Source: Cesiribacteraceae bacterium YIM B00369 (GTDB taxonomy: Bacteria > Bacteroidota > Bacteroidia > Cytophagales > Cyclobacteriaceae). From it: a DNA stretch of 64,000 bases. The stretch covers positions 83,927 to 147,926 of the forward strand of contig JAFMYY010000010.1 in assembly GCA_017948555.1 (NCBI GenBank). The letters run 5' to 3'. The notes under the pieces are model-generated. The model was not told the DNA's origin. It worked only from the letters and a program-made list of their open reading frames with translations, and searched no databases. Below, in pieces: positions 46,920 to 56,462 of the stretch. Made by a program: the position numbers and the translations under genes. Every line of letters begins with the position of its first letter. Positions within the stretch are counted from its first letter, which is position 1.

Positions 46920-48173
46920 ATGAGCCTGTTGAAAGCCTGCTTTTTTATTTTATTCCTGGCCCCGGCTGTTCAGGCGCAGGTAATAGAAGGAAAGGATTAT
47001 TCCGACAGAATGCACGTGTTTAAAACTTTTGATATGGCCGGAGAGGATGTTTTCGGGCAGCGTTTCCCTTCTGAGCACCTTACTATCAAAGATAAGGAAA
47101 CAGGGGTGGATGTGATTGCACTCACCACCTCGCGCCATAATAATTCAAAAATGTACCAGACGCATCCGCAATGGACGCCTGATGGAAGGTATATCATTTT
47201 CCGTTCCGACCGCAGTGCTAAAGAGGGGAGAGGCGGACAGGCTTATGCACTCTCTATGGATAATTATGAGATTTTTCAGATAACTACCGGAGACAGAGGA
47301 AGTAACCTGCACCTGGGCTGGAAAAAGAACCTGGCTTACCTGTTCAGAGAGGATAAACTTATAGAACTAAGGTTAGGAGATTTGCTGGCAGATATTGAAA
47401 AGAATCAGGTAAAAGAGCCTGACAGCTACGAACGTGTAGTAACTAATTTGCCTGAAGGAGTGAGGGAAACCGGCGGTGTTGGGCTGGATGCTAATGAGGA
47501 CCGGGTATTCTTTGCATCCAGGGTTCATGACGATCTTTCAGCCATCTATAGTGTTGATCTGAAGTCAGGCAGGCTTACGAAGTTAAAAGAGGTGCCATTT
47601 TGGGCTAACCACCTGCAGGCAAATCCCTGGGTGCCCGGGGAAATTATGTACTGCTGGGAAACCAGGGGCGATTCTCCTCAGCGGATGTGGTACCTGTCGG
47701 TGGATAAAAAAGGGAAAGTAACTAACCGTCCTTTATATCCTGAAAAGGAGGACGAGTGGGTGACACATGAAGTTTTTGCAGGTCCTGACCATATCCTGTT
47801 CAATGTAATGGCGCACCTGGACAGGCTGCAGAAAAACAAAACCGGGATTTTTTCCTTAAACCTGCGAAATGGGGAAGTAAAGAAATATGACCAGGCCGGT
47901 GATGGCGGTTACTGGCATGCTGCCGGAACAAAGGATATGAAATGGGCGGTAGGGGATACCTTTAACGGTAACCTTTACCGGCTGAATCTGGAGACCGGGG
48001 ATGTGGCTTTGTTAACAGCCAGTCACCGCCCCACCAGTAAGAGCCCGTTCTCGCGCGAAGCACATTCCCACCATTCGATCAGCCCCGATGGAAAATGGGT
48101 ATTGTTCAACTCCAGCATGCTCACCGGCAGCGATATTATGATGGTGCCTTTGCATCCTGAAGGGTTGAAATAA
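46920..48173 (+). CDS. PL22-like (oligogalacturonate lyase-type) secreted protein
   Basis: 417 residues from ATG 46920, chosen because it gives a clean signal peptide (MSLLKACFFILFLAPAVQAQ); earlier in-frame ATGs would put ~27 polar residues in front. Seven-bladed propeller of the PL22 / PD40 kind: HPQWTPDGRYIIFRSDRS, NPWVPGEIMYCWETRG, VTHEVFAGPDHILF, YWHAAGTKDMKWAVGD and a SISPDGKWVLFNSS near the end. Family knowledge: PL22 enzymes cleave unsaturated or saturated uronic-acid disaccharides and bind Mn through histidines. H283, H333 and H382/H384/H385 occupy plausible metal positions, so activity is likely. The usual cytoplasmic location differs: here the protein is exported to the periplasm. 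It is between susD 2 and susC 3. Confidence 0.8.
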   Translation: MSLLKACFFILFLAPAVQAQVIEGKDYSDRMHVFKTFDMAGEDVFGQRFPSEHLTIKDKETGVDVIALTTSRHNNSKMYQTHPQWTPDGRYIIFRSDRSAKEGRGGQAYALSMDNYEIFQITTGDRGSNLHLGWKKNLAYLFREDKLIELRLGDLLADIEKNQVKEPDSYERVVTNLPEGVRETGGVGLDANEDRVFFASRVHDDLSAIYSVDLKSGRLTKLKEVPFWANHLQANPWVPGEIMYCWETRGDSPQRMWYLSVDKKGKVTNRPLYPEKEDEWVTHEVFAGPDHILFNVMAHLDRLQKNKTGIFSLNLRNGEVKKYDQAGDGGYWHAAGTKDMKWAVGDTFNGNLYRLNLETGDVALLTASHRPTSKSPFSREAHSHHSISPDGKWVLFNSSMLTGSDIMMVPLHPEGLK

Positions 48174-48193
48174 TTCTGAAAGCACAGCAAAAA

Positions 48194-48226
48194 AACAGCA
48201 CTCCTTTCTCAGGGGTGCTGTTTTTT
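48194..48226 (+). terminator. Rho-independent terminator after the PL22-like gene
   Basis: A 12-bp stem AACAGCACTCCT / AGGGGTGCTGTT (one T-G pair), 5-nt loop, T run. Confidence 0.88.
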
Positions 48227-48385
48227 ATTGCCAAAGCCTGCCGGATCTTCTCCTTTTTATTTATCGGAACAACAGCAATTTCTGTCCTGGCCGGACTCGC
48301 CTTCCTGTCGTGTCCGTGGCACCGGAAAACAGGTTAACCGGTTTTCTTATTCAGGTACGTGTGGCTGTAAGATTTCTGAAATGCA

Positions 48386-48401
48386 GGATACAGCAGGATG
48401 G
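48386..48401 (+). promoter_or_regulatory. GGATA direct-repeat motif, copy 3
   Basis: GGATACAGCAGGATGG, 10-bp period (second half-site GGATG), followed after 23 bp by TTTAAA. 410 bp before the ATG. Confidence 0.6.
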
Positions 48402-48667
48402 AAGCTTTGTAAAAAGCATATACATTTAAAATTAAATTACAGAAAACAGCCTTTTTGCAGGATTTTTTGGCAGGTTCCTTTTAAAAGTTCACTGAAAAAT
48501 TAAATTTTTATTATTTATTTTTTGTGTCTGGATCCCTGTCATGAATTTTGTCAAAAAGGTTAAGGATGACGAATTTTTGAAATTTTTACCGTCCTGACAT
48601 TTATTTCTTTTATGTATATGATTTTTCATATGAGACAGGATAAAGACAGGTTTTTTGAAGAGAAAAT

Positions 48668-48679
48668 TCAATCGATTGC
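48668..48679. promoter_or_regulatory. CG-centred palindrome, copy 3 (LacI-type operator candidate)
   Basis: TCAATCGATTGC, containing the perfect 10-bp palindrome CAATCGATTG, 117 bp before the susC 3 ATG. Confidence 0.6.
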
Positions 48680-48795
48680 GCCTCTGCAGAAACACGGTAA
48701 ATATAATTTAAATCCGTCATAGCCTGATTAAAGCTAAAGTTACTCAAACTATAAATTTTTCAAAATATCACTATTTTAAACAAAACAGGTATAAT

Positions 48796-51700
48796 ATGAA
48801 ATGTAAAAACAGGCTTTGGCAGCTGAAAGGTTGTCTGGCATTTATTCCATTAGTTTTTGCAGGTGGAGTTCTACCTCAGGAAGCCATGGCAAATTCTTAT
48901 GAGGTTTTGAATAAGCCTTACGAGAGGAGTATAAGAGGGAAAGTTACTGACGAAAATGGTGTTGGATTACCTGGCGTTACTATTCGGATAAAAGGAACTT
49001 CTCAGGGAACGGTAACTGACCTTGAAGGTAACTACACCATAACAGTTCCTGATGAGGGTGCTGTTCTTGTTTTTTCTTTTGTAGGATATGTGGAGGAAGA
49101 AGTTCCGGTAAATAATCGTTCTGTAGTGGATGTATCGTTAGTTCCGGACCTTAAATCATTAGAAGAAGTAGTGGTAGTCGGCTATGGTACCCAGAAGAAA
49201 AGTGATATAACCGGTGCTATTTCCTCCGTATCCGCAGAGGAAATTACAGCTACTCCTGTGCAGAATGTGTTTCAGGGGATTCAGGGTCGTGCTGCAGGTG
49301 TGGATATAGCCTCTAATGCCAGGCCCGGAGAGATAGGCCAAATCCGGATTCGTGGCCAGCGCTCTATCTCCGGCAGCAATGATCCCCTGTATGTGGTGGA
49401 TGGGGTTCCTTTACAATCCGGAGGAATTGAATCTTTCAACCCTTACGATATTGCCTCAATTGAGGTTTTAAAAGATGCTTCTGCAACAGCTATTTACGGT
49501 TCAAGAGGTGCAAACGGTGTAGTGTTGATTACAACGAAAAAAGGGCAATCCGGCAGGGCAGAACTTAGCTATAACGGCTCTGTAGCTTTTGAAAAGATAC
49601 GTGATTTGTCACCAAACTTTAATGCTGCAGAGTATGCGGATTACAGGAGAGAGGCCAGAAGAAATGTAGGCAAAAGAATTGGAGATAATGCTACTCCATA
49701 TCCTTTTGCCGGAGAAGGAGGTTATTCAACACTTTACCCTAATCCTGCAGATGATTTCAGGCTGTTTGGAGCTACAGACCCTGCGGCTTGGGAATCCATT
49801 GCTGCCGGCTATGAATGGGCTGACAGGGAAAATCTTATTCCTGAATACAGGCCTACCACAGCAGAGGAAAGAGCACTGTGGGGCGAAGGTGTAACTCAGG
49901 TGCCTGTTTACAATCCTGGAAATGTTCGTAATACCGACTGGACAGATTATGTGGAAAAAACCGGTGTTACTCATAACCACACGCTTAGTGCAAGAATGGG
50001 TAATGAAAAAGTAAGGGCTTACATTTCAGGTGGTTACCTAAATCAGACAGGAACAGAAATCGGGCAGGACTACAACCGCTATACCGGCTTGTTAAGCCTG
50101 GATGCAGATGCAACAGACTGGTTGAAACTGGGAGGTACTGTTAATGCAAGCTACAGTATCCAGAATTATGGTTATGCATCAGGTGGTTCGAGAGGCTCCC
50201 GTTCCCTATATGAGGCAGCTAAAGGTCAGTTGCCTTACGCAGTACCTTATGATAATGAGGGGAATTTTGTTTTTATGCCGGGAGGGGATGTAAATATCAT
50301 CAACCCTATTCGTGATGGGGAATTTGTAAAAAATGAAAGAACTGCCCTGAGAGCATTTGGTAGCTTCTTTGGTGAGGTACGGTTTGCAGAAGGCTTACGT
50401 TACAGGGCTGTTTTCGGACCGGATATACGCAATTACCGGAACGGCCAGTTCCAGGATGAAAGGTCAAGTTTGCGGGGAGGTGGTACTGACCAATCCACTA
50501 ACTATGCCCGTTACAGCCAGGACCAGCAAGTTTCATGGACAATGGAAAACCTGCTTTATTATGATAAAACCTTCAATGAGAAGCATAAATTAGGTGTAAC
50601 ATTATTACAAAGCTCATCATCCTGGAATACTGAATCGTCTGATATAACGGCTACTGATGTTCCATATAATAGCCAGCTTTGGTACAACCTGGGTTCAACA
50701 AACGATCCGACAACCAGGGCCATTGGCTCCGGTTACTCTAAAAGAACCCTGCTATCCTATATGGGGCGGGTGAATTATTCCCTTATGGACAAATATCTGT
50801 TAACTGCCACTGGCCGCTGGGATGGTGCCTCTGTTCTTGCTGAAGGAAATAAATGGGATTTCTTCCCTTCTATGTCTGTTGCATGGAAAATGGATCAGGA
50901 AGAGTTCCTTCAGGGAGTTAATGCCATAAATGCACTCAAGCTACGCGTTGGTGTTGGAGAAGTAGGTTCTCAGGCTGTGCCTCCTTATTCTACTGCAGGC
51001 GGCTTAGTTCGTTTACCTTATGTGTTTGGCAGCACTCCGGCATCAGGTTATGTGCCTTCTTATCCTGCCGGGGCAAGCAATCAGCAAGGTTCGCTTCCAA
51101 ACCAGGAGCTGGGGTGGGAAAAAACACGGACAGTTAATTTTGGACTGGATTTTGGACTTGTACAGGGACGTATCAGAGGTTCAGTGGATTATTACATTGC
51201 CAATACATCTGATATTCTGCTGGAAAAAACACCTTTATCCGTGACAGGCTATAGAAATATAACCGTTAATTTAGGAAAAACCAGAAATAAGGGAGTGGAA
51301 GTGGTGCTTAATACTGTTAATGTTGAGAATGATAACTTCCAGTGGTATACAGACTTTACCTTCTCCAGAAACAGAACAGAGATTGTGGAACTGGTAAACG
51401 GCGAGGAAGATTTAATTAATCAACGATTATTTATAGGCCATGCTCCGGGGGTATTTTATGATTATAATAAAATAGGAATCTGGCAGATTGAGGATAGAGA
51501 GGAAATGGAGAGGTATAATAATAATGGAGCTGAATATGAGCCTGGTGATATAAGAGTGGAAGATTTAAATGGTGACTACATAATCAATCCTGACAATGAC
51601 CGGAAAATTATAGGAAGCCCTATTCCGGACTGGACAGGAGGTATGGTAAATACCTTTGCTTTCAAAAACCTTGAATTATCAGCTTTTGTCTATGCGCGTT

Positions 51701-52095
51701 GGGGGTATATGGTGCAAGGTGGTGCATTAGATATGCAGGGCCGCTATGCATCCAGAGCAGTAGATTACTGGACTCCGGAAAATCCCACAAACGAATACCC
51801 AAGGCCGGATTGGGATAGTGGAGGTCAACCGGTACACTATACTACAATGAATTACCAGGATGGCTCATTTGTGAAGGTAAGGTATATTTCATTATCCTAC
51901 CTGTTGCCGAAATCGGTTATTGATCGTGCAAACATTAGTAATTTTAAAGTGTATGCGCAGGTATTAAACCCTTTCCTGTATTCAAAAACCGATTTTCTTG
52001 ATCCGGATTCCAACTATCAGATTGGAGGAGCAAATCCAAGTGCATTTGGAGTCAGCACCAGAAGTTTAATCTTTGGCGTCAACATGTCATTTTAA
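48796..52095 (+). CDS. SusC-like TonB-dependent transporter, pair 3
   Basis: 1,099 residues. Signal peptide with LWQLKGCLAFIP at residues 7-18 as in the other two. The regulatory-like domain (RGKVTDENGVGLPGVTIRIKG), signature LEEVVVVGYGTQKKSDITGA and plug (VVDGVPLQSGGIESFNPYD) are very like SusC 1; the barrel is ~50 residues longer, with an extra loop around residues 290-380. The close similarity to SusC 1 indicates a duplication followed by loop divergence. SusD 3 follows after 26 bp. Confidence 0.94.
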   Translation: MKCKNRLWQLKGCLAFIPLVFAGGVLPQEAMANSYEVLNKPYERSIRGKVTDENGVGLPGVTIRIKGTSQGTVTDLEGNYTITVPDEGAVLVFSFVGYVEEEVPVNNRSVVDVSLVPDLKSLEEVVVVGYGTQKKSDITGAISSVSAEEITATPVQNVFQGIQGRAAGVDIASNARPGEIGQIRIRGQRSISGSNDPLYVVDGVPLQSGGIESFNPYDIASIEVLKDASATAIYGSRGANGVVLITTKKGQSGRAELSYNGSVAFEKIRDLSPNFNAAEYADYRREARRNVGKRIGDNATPYPFAGEGGYSTLYPNPADDFRLFGATDPAAWESIAAGYEWADRENLIPEYRPTTAEERALWGEGVTQVPVYNPGNVRNTDWTDYVEKTGVTHNHTLSARMGNEKVRAYISGGYLNQTGTEIGQDYNRYTGLLSLDADATDWLKLGGTVNASYSIQNYGYASGGSRGSRSLYEAAKGQLPYAVPYDNEGNFVFMPGGDVNIINPIRDGEFVKNERTALRAFGSFFGEVRFAEGLRYRAVFGPDIRNYRNGQFQDERSSLRGGGTDQSTNYARYSQDQQVSWTMENLLYYDKTFNEKHKLGVTLLQSSSSWNTESSDITATDVPYNSQLWYNLGSTNDPTTRAIGSGYSKRTLLSYMGRVNYSLMDKYLLTATGRWDGASVLAEGNKWDFFPSMSVAWKMDQEEFLQGVNAINALKLRVGVGEVGSQAVPPYSTAGGLVRLPYVFGSTPASGYVPSYPAGASNQQGSLPNQELGWEKTRTVNFGLDFGLVQGRIRGSVDYYIANTSDILLEKTPLSVTGYRNITVNLGKTRNKGVEVVLNTVNVENDNFQWYTDFTFSRNRTEIVELVNGEEDLINQRLFIGHAPGVFYDYNKIGIWQIEDREEMERYNNNGAEYEPGDIRVEDLNGDYIINPDNDRKIIGSPIPDWTGGMVNTFAFKNLELSAFVYARWGYMVQGGALDMQGRYASRAVDYWTPENPTNEYPRPDWDSGGQPVHYTTMNYQDGSFVKVRYISLSYLLPKSVIDRANISNFKVYAQVLNPFLYSKTDFLDPDSNYQIGGANPSAFGVSTRSLIFGVNMSF

Positions 52096-52121
52096 TATTG
52101 CGCAAAAAAATAACGAAACAA

Positions 52122-54002
52122 ATGAAAAAAATAGTATTTTCTATATTGATAAGTTTTGTTACCCTGAATTCCTGTAATGAATTTTTAGAGGAAGAGATGG
52201 TAGCAACATTAACGCAGGGCCGGTATGATACCGAAGCGGGTATTGAAGAATTAGTGAACGGTGCTTATGAAGGTTTACGCTTCCATTTTAATTACGAATG
52301 GTCGTATGCAATGACTAATTACGGAACTGATGAGTTTACTAATGGTGGTGGAAAGGACAGGCTTATCTGGAATACCTATGCTGCTACACTTGACCCAACG
52401 GAAACCAATGTTCTGGCGCCATATTGGGAAAATATGTATGCGCAAATAAATTTGCACAATATTGGTATACAAAGAATACCTGAGGTTCTTGCAGGTGATC
52501 TCCAGAATGAATTAAGAGATACCAGACTCGGTGAGCTTTACTTTCTTCGTGGATTTAACTATTATAAACTGGTAACTCAGTTTGGTGGTGTACCAATATC
52601 TCTGGATCCTATAGAGGCTGATGTGTCAGAGTTTTCCAGGGCAACTGCCGAAGAAGTATTTGAAGTGGTTATAAGGGATTTAAGAAGAGCTGTGGAGCTT
52701 TTGCCCGAAACTGTTGAGCAGCAAGGTCGTATTTCTAAAGCAGCGGCTCAGCATTTTCTTGCCAAAGCTTATCTTACCCGTGCAAGTGAGCTTAATGAAG
52801 AGTTTTCAAAGGAAACTGATCTTGACAGTGCTGCCTATCTGGCCGATTTGGTTATCGAAAGCCCGAACCATCAGTTAGCCGATAATTATCATGAATTATT
52901 TAATTATACAGGAGTTAACGGCCCGAATGAGCAGTTGAGCGAAATTCTCCTGGCGGCTCAGTTTGAGAATACCCAGTCACTTTTAGGCCGTTATGGCAAC
53001 CAGACTCACCTGTATTTCCTGTCCGTGTATCAGACCTATCCCGGAATGATCCGGGATTTGGTAAATGGACGTGAATTCCAGCGGTTAAGGCCTACTGCTT
53101 ATGCACTCGATGTGTATGACAGAGTAAATGACTCCCGTTTCTATAAGAGCTTTAAAACTTCTTATTTAGCCAATAATGCAAACACGCTTCCTGTATGGAC
53201 AGAAGAAGACGCGCCTGCTCCGGATATGGTAGGTGTTAATAAATTTAATGTTGGGGATACGTCTATAGTATATATCGTAAATTCACCTGACGATATGCGC
53301 TTTACAGAAGAATATCAGGAATCTACTCCTTACCTAATGCTCGTTCGCTATTATCCGGATGAAAATGGTAATATAGTGACTGATTTTAGTGAAACGGTTT
53401 ATCCTTCCCTTTCTAAATATCTTGATCCCTACAGGGCAAGTGTAGGCGAGGCAAAAGGAACCCGCGACGGTATATTGGCAAGGCTGGGAGAGACTTACCT
53501 TATTGCTGCAGAAGCATATGGCCGCATGGGTGATTATGCCACTGCAGTGGAAAGAATTAATACATTGCGAAGAAGGGCTGCCTATAAAGAAGGAGAGGTC
53601 CGCAATAATGTATATTACCTTGCGGAGAATATTTCATTTGGAGAGTCGGGCAGTACAGTTGAAGAACTGGAGATTACAGAGGCGGCTTTTACTCCGGGAA
53701 CTCCTGAAGCAGCTGCAGAAATTTATCCTCCGAATGTTAGTTCACAGGACGAAATGTTTGTTCATTTTATTTTGAATGAACGTGCCCGTGAATTAATGGG
53801 GGAATTTCACAGATGGGTTGATCTGGCAAGAACAAATACCTTACTTCCCAGAGTTGTAGCATACAATCCTGAAGCGGCACCAAATATTGCTGAAAGGCAT
53901 ATTTTCAGGCCTATTCCACAGGAATATCTGGATGGTGTAACCAGAAATGGGGCTAACCTTACTTCCGCAGAGAGGGAACAGGTGCAGAATCCTGGTTATT
54001 GA
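52122..54002 (+). CDS. SusD/RagB-like glycan-binding lipoprotein, pair 3
   Basis: 626 residues from ATG 52122; a TTG at 52098 would add eight polar residues before the signal peptide. Lipobox LNSC. It shares with SusD 1 the segments GLRFHFNYEWSYAMTNYGTDEF, LYFLRGFNYYKLVTQFGGVP, KGTRDGILARLGETYLIAAE, LNERARELMGEFHRWVDLA and the C-terminal QNPGY. It is part of the duplicated pair. Two tandem terminators follow. Confidence 0.93.
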   Translation: MKKIVFSILISFVTLNSCNEFLEEEMVATLTQGRYDTEAGIEELVNGAYEGLRFHFNYEWSYAMTNYGTDEFTNGGGKDRLIWNTYAATLDPTETNVLAPYWENMYAQINLHNIGIQRIPEVLAGDLQNELRDTRLGELYFLRGFNYYKLVTQFGGVPISLDPIEADVSEFSRATAEEVFEVVIRDLRRAVELLPETVEQQGRISKAAAQHFLAKAYLTRASELNEEFSKETDLDSAAYLADLVIESPNHQLADNYHELFNYTGVNGPNEQLSEILLAAQFENTQSLLGRYGNQTHLYFLSVYQTYPGMIRDLVNGREFQRLRPTAYALDVYDRVNDSRFYKSFKTSYLANNANTLPVWTEEDAPAPDMVGVNKFNVGDTSIVYIVNSPDDMRFTEEYQESTPYLMLVRYYPDENGNIVTDFSETVYPSLSKYLDPYRASVGEAKGTRDGILARLGETYLIAAEAYGRMGDYATAVERINTLRRRAAYKEGEVRNNVYYLAENISFGESGSTVEELEITEAAFTPGTPEAAAEIYPPNVSSQDEMFVHFILNERARELMGEFHRWVDLARTNTLLPRVVAYNPEAAPNIAERHIFRPIPQEYLDGVTRNGANLTSAEREQVQNPGY

Positions 54003-54022
54003 TGCTAATGATCTGAAATGGA

Positions 54023-54057
54023 AGAGGCTATTCCTGATTTGGATAGCCTCTTTTTTT
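54023..54057 (+). terminator. Rho-independent terminator after susD 3
   Basis: AGAGGCTATTCC / GGATAGCCTCT stem with a 6-nt loop and a run of T. Confidence 0.9.
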
Positions 54058-54070
54058 ATTCCATGATTTT

Positions 54071-54101
54071 CAGCACTTCTTTCCGGGAGTGCTGTTTTTT
54101 T
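54071..54101 (+). terminator. Second, weaker terminator hairpin
   Basis: CAGCACT / AGTGCTG stem with a 10-nt loop and seven T, directly after the first terminator and before the convergent CBM9/PKD gene. Confidence 0.65.
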
Positions 54102-54172
54102 GAGGAGCCTGAACTGGTGCTGTTTTAAACTTTCCAAAAATTCAAAACATCTGGAAAGTTCCTTTCAGGATT

Positions 54173-55258
54173 TCATTTAACCGCCACATCCCACACTTTG
54201 GAAAGCCGCGATTTACCTTCCGGGCCTTCTACATATAAGACCACCACGTACATACCCGGTTCCTTGTACTGATGTATTGGATGCTGTTCGCCGGAGGTGG
54301 TGCCGTCACCAAAGTCCCACTTCCATGATTTTATTTTACCAGTTGATTCATCCTTAAAAGCGACCAGTCTGCGGTCCATATCCACCACCGTGTGTGTCCA
54401 GCCAGCTTTTATCTTCTTTTGCAGGAAGGGCTCCAGGGGCATCAGCTCAAAAGGAAGGCTGTATGATGCATTGCCATACATGGTATGCTCCTTCGAAAGG
54501 TTCCAGAAGCCGTTATTTGATTCCTTGTTTACATCATCGTAATCAATAATGGCCCAGGATAAGCCAACCATTTTATTTTCTCTCAGCACAGATTCCACTG
54601 CACGGGAAGGACCCTCGGTTCCGGCATAATCAAAAGGGGTAACCCAAAATTCCAAAGTTAATTTTCCTGCTTCGCCATGTTTGAAGTTATAATCATAAGC
54701 AGCATTGGCATAAGGAAGCGCTTTGATCCAAGGCTGGCTTCCCCAGGACAGGGTCCAGTCTTTACCTTCTGCAGGTGTGAAAATATGGTAGTTCTGGGCA
54801 TGCACGCCATGGAAGGAGAAGTAGGCATCCCACTTATCCATTTCCTTGTTGGGGTGGAAACGGTCAATAAAAGGTCCACCCGACTGGTCGCCATCCACTA
54901 TAAGTTCAAAGGTGTCGTTGTGGAGATCAGGCCGCGAAAAGTCCCAGTAGTTATCATAAGCTTCATAGAGAAAATAAAGCCTGTTCATACCTTTCACCCA
55001 GCCCACCTTTACCCTTACATCCAGGTTTTCCGGGTCCGCTTCCTTATGTTTGCCGCTATCCTCCCAAAGCTCATCCATTCCCACCACATAATCCTCCGGC
55101 ACTATTTCCCAGTCATCTGTTTTGCCATCGATGCGCGGAATCAGGTCCGCCGGGAACTGAAAGATTTTAAACCGGCGGGGATCCTGGGCTTTAGATGCAA
55201 AACTGGTAAAAAAGAAGAGGGTAATCAGGAAAGGGTGGAAATACCGGCAAATGATCAT
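54173..55258 (-). CDS. Secreted CBM9-like/PKD-domain carbohydrate-binding protein
   Basis: 361 residues. Signal peptide ending ASKAQ. Residues ~40-270 resemble the CBM9-like domain of sugar-binding and oxidoreductase-linked proteins (RIDGKTDDWEIVPEDYVVG, LYFLYEAYDNYWDFSRPDLHNDTFELIVDGD, LTLEFWVTPFDYAG, GLSWAIIDYDD). Residues ~305-361 form a PKD domain (KSWKWDFGDGTTSGEQHPIHQY, then GMYVVVLYV). No catalytic residues. It probably binds the PUL substrate in the periplasm or on the surface. It is transcribed towards susD 3, on the opposite strand from the rest of the PUL. Confidence 0.8.
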   Translation of the reverse strand: MIICRYFHPFLITLFFFTSFASKAQDPRRFKIFQFPADLIPRIDGKTDDWEIVPEDYVVGMDELWEDSGKHKEADPENLDVRVKVGWVKGMNRLYFLYEAYDNYWDFSRPDLHNDTFELIVDGDQSGGPFIDRFHPNKEMDKWDAYFSFHGVHAQNYHIFTPAEGKDWTLSWGSQPWIKALPYANAAYDYNFKHGEAGKLTLEFWVTPFDYAGTEGPSRAVESVLRENKMVGLSWAIIDYDDVNKESNNGFWNLSKEHTMYGNASYSLPFELMPLEPFLQKKIKAGWTHTVVDMDRRLVAFKDESTGKIKSWKWDFGDGTTSGEQHPIHQYKEPGMYVVVLYVEGPEGKSRLSKVWDVAVK

Positions 55259-55473
55259 GTTAATGCTGTTTGAAAGGTTTCTTCGAATTAGTTGGTTCTT
55301 TTGGAATTATTTCGTAATACTAAAAGAATTTGTGGACAGGAAGAAAAATTTCGCACAAAGTTCCCTGAAAATCTTAAAGAAGTTTCATGCACGCTGATTT
55401 GGTTCAGCTCTCAGGCATAGCGGTGTTCTGTACTTCTATGATATAATACAGCCTTCTCAGGGAAAGATAAAGG

Positions 55474-55516
55474 TGAGTAGCCCACCGGGAACCCATGGCT
55501 CCCGGTGGGCTACTCA
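55474..55516 (-). terminator. Long hairpin terminator of the HAEPLYID gene
   Basis: A 17-bp perfect stem TGAGTAGCCCACCGGGA / TCCCGGTGGGCTACTCA with a 9-nt loop, starting right at the stop codon of the minus-strand gene. The T tract after it is short. Confidence 0.75.
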
Positions 55517-56392
55517 TCAGTGTCCGTGCATTTTGCTTTTTTTATGTGACGGCTCCCATATTAGCCTGGCAAAAGAACTGAATCGTTGGTTTTCCCTGTG
55601 AACTGGTATACCTCCGACGATCCCTACTAAAAGATTGTCAGCAATTCCCACTCTCATTTGCGGCCTGATGGTCATATCAAAATCATCATGGTCAAGGCTT
55701 TTATTGAATTCAACCCCTAAGAAGTTTCTGGTCCCTGAGATCATGTAATGAAAACTGGTATTGATGTCGTAGGTTGTTGATAAATGGTTAGTCTTAAAAT
55801 CCTGCTCTATCAGCGGACCAGTATAAACAAGGGAATGAAAGTTATTTCCCCATCGTTTGGCGACCACAAAAAAGGGATTATAAACGTTTCCCTTGATGAA
55901 TGGATTTCCGAAGCTTCTGAAGTCCGAGAGTTCAAATTCGTTAATATATCCTATGGCCATTGAGGTGGCCATTTTTTCATTCACAAAGAATGACCATTGG
56001 GTGGCTAATTTTATGCTGTTTAACCTGTTGGAGGGAATAGATTCCCTGCGGGTCCCGTTCAATGGAGAATAGAATGTGAAGGGTAATTCCACTTCAAAAC
56101 CCAGGCGGTCTATAGGGGCCCATTCATATTCAACAAGGGCTTCATAAGAATCAAATTTTAAATTATCTGTTAATCCCACGCCTATGTTCCATTCTTTTTC
56201 ACCTTTTCTTGCCCCCAGGTCCCTTATGAGGTCAATGTAAAGAGGTTCAGCATGCAGTACCTTTACAGGGTCCCGGTGCTGCTCAACTTCATAAATGTAG
56301 ATGCTGTCTTTTACTTCATTATCGATTTGTGCGAAAGTATAGGAGCATGATGCCAATAGAAGAAGTGGCATCAAAATATTTTTGATAGACAT
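55517..56392 (-). CDS. HAEPLYID-family envelope protein, probable outer-membrane beta-barrel
   Basis: 291 residues. Signal peptide cleaved near A21 (SYTFAQ). Residues 47-54 read HAEPLYID, the signature after which this Bacteroidota family is named, followed by LIRDLGARKGEKEWNIGVGL. The rest alternates aromatic and polar residues with turn motifs as in an outer-membrane beta-barrel (YEALVEYEWAPIDRLGFEVE, FFVVAKRWGNNFHSLVYTG). The C-terminal KSKMHGH is His-rich, perhaps metal-related. Role unknown. A 133-residue gene precedes it on the same strand. Confidence 0.72.
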   Translation of the reverse strand: MSIKNILMPLLLLASCSYTFAQIDNEVKDSIYIYEVEQHRDPVKVLHAEPLYIDLIRDLGARKGEKEWNIGVGLTDNLKFDSYEALVEYEWAPIDRLGFEVELPFTFYSPLNGTRRESIPSNRLNSIKLATQWSFFVNEKMATSMAIGYINEFELSDFRSFGNPFIKGNVYNPFFVVAKRWGNNFHSLVYTGPLIEQDFKTNHLSTTYDINTSFHYMISGTRNFLGVEFNKSLDHDDFDMTIRPQMRVGIADNLLVGIVGGIPVHRENQRFSSFARLIWEPSHKKSKMHGH

Positions 56393-56462
56393 TATTTTTT
56401 GTTATTATTGAAATAGTTTAAATCCTGACTTTTATTGTTTTATATCCGCTCTGAAAAAGGGA

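Larger units (their letters stand above)
48227..48795. other. Leader region of susC 3
   Basis: About 570 bp without a convincing gene; a plus-strand frame at 48228-48503 has no domain and overlaps the regulatory motif. It holds the GGATA direct repeat (48386-48401), TTTAAA at 48425 and the palindrome at 48668-48679. Confidence 0.55.

Noticed and set aside
48228..48503. 91-codon plus-strand frame
   Set aside because: Overlaps the GGATA motif region; no recognisable protein features.
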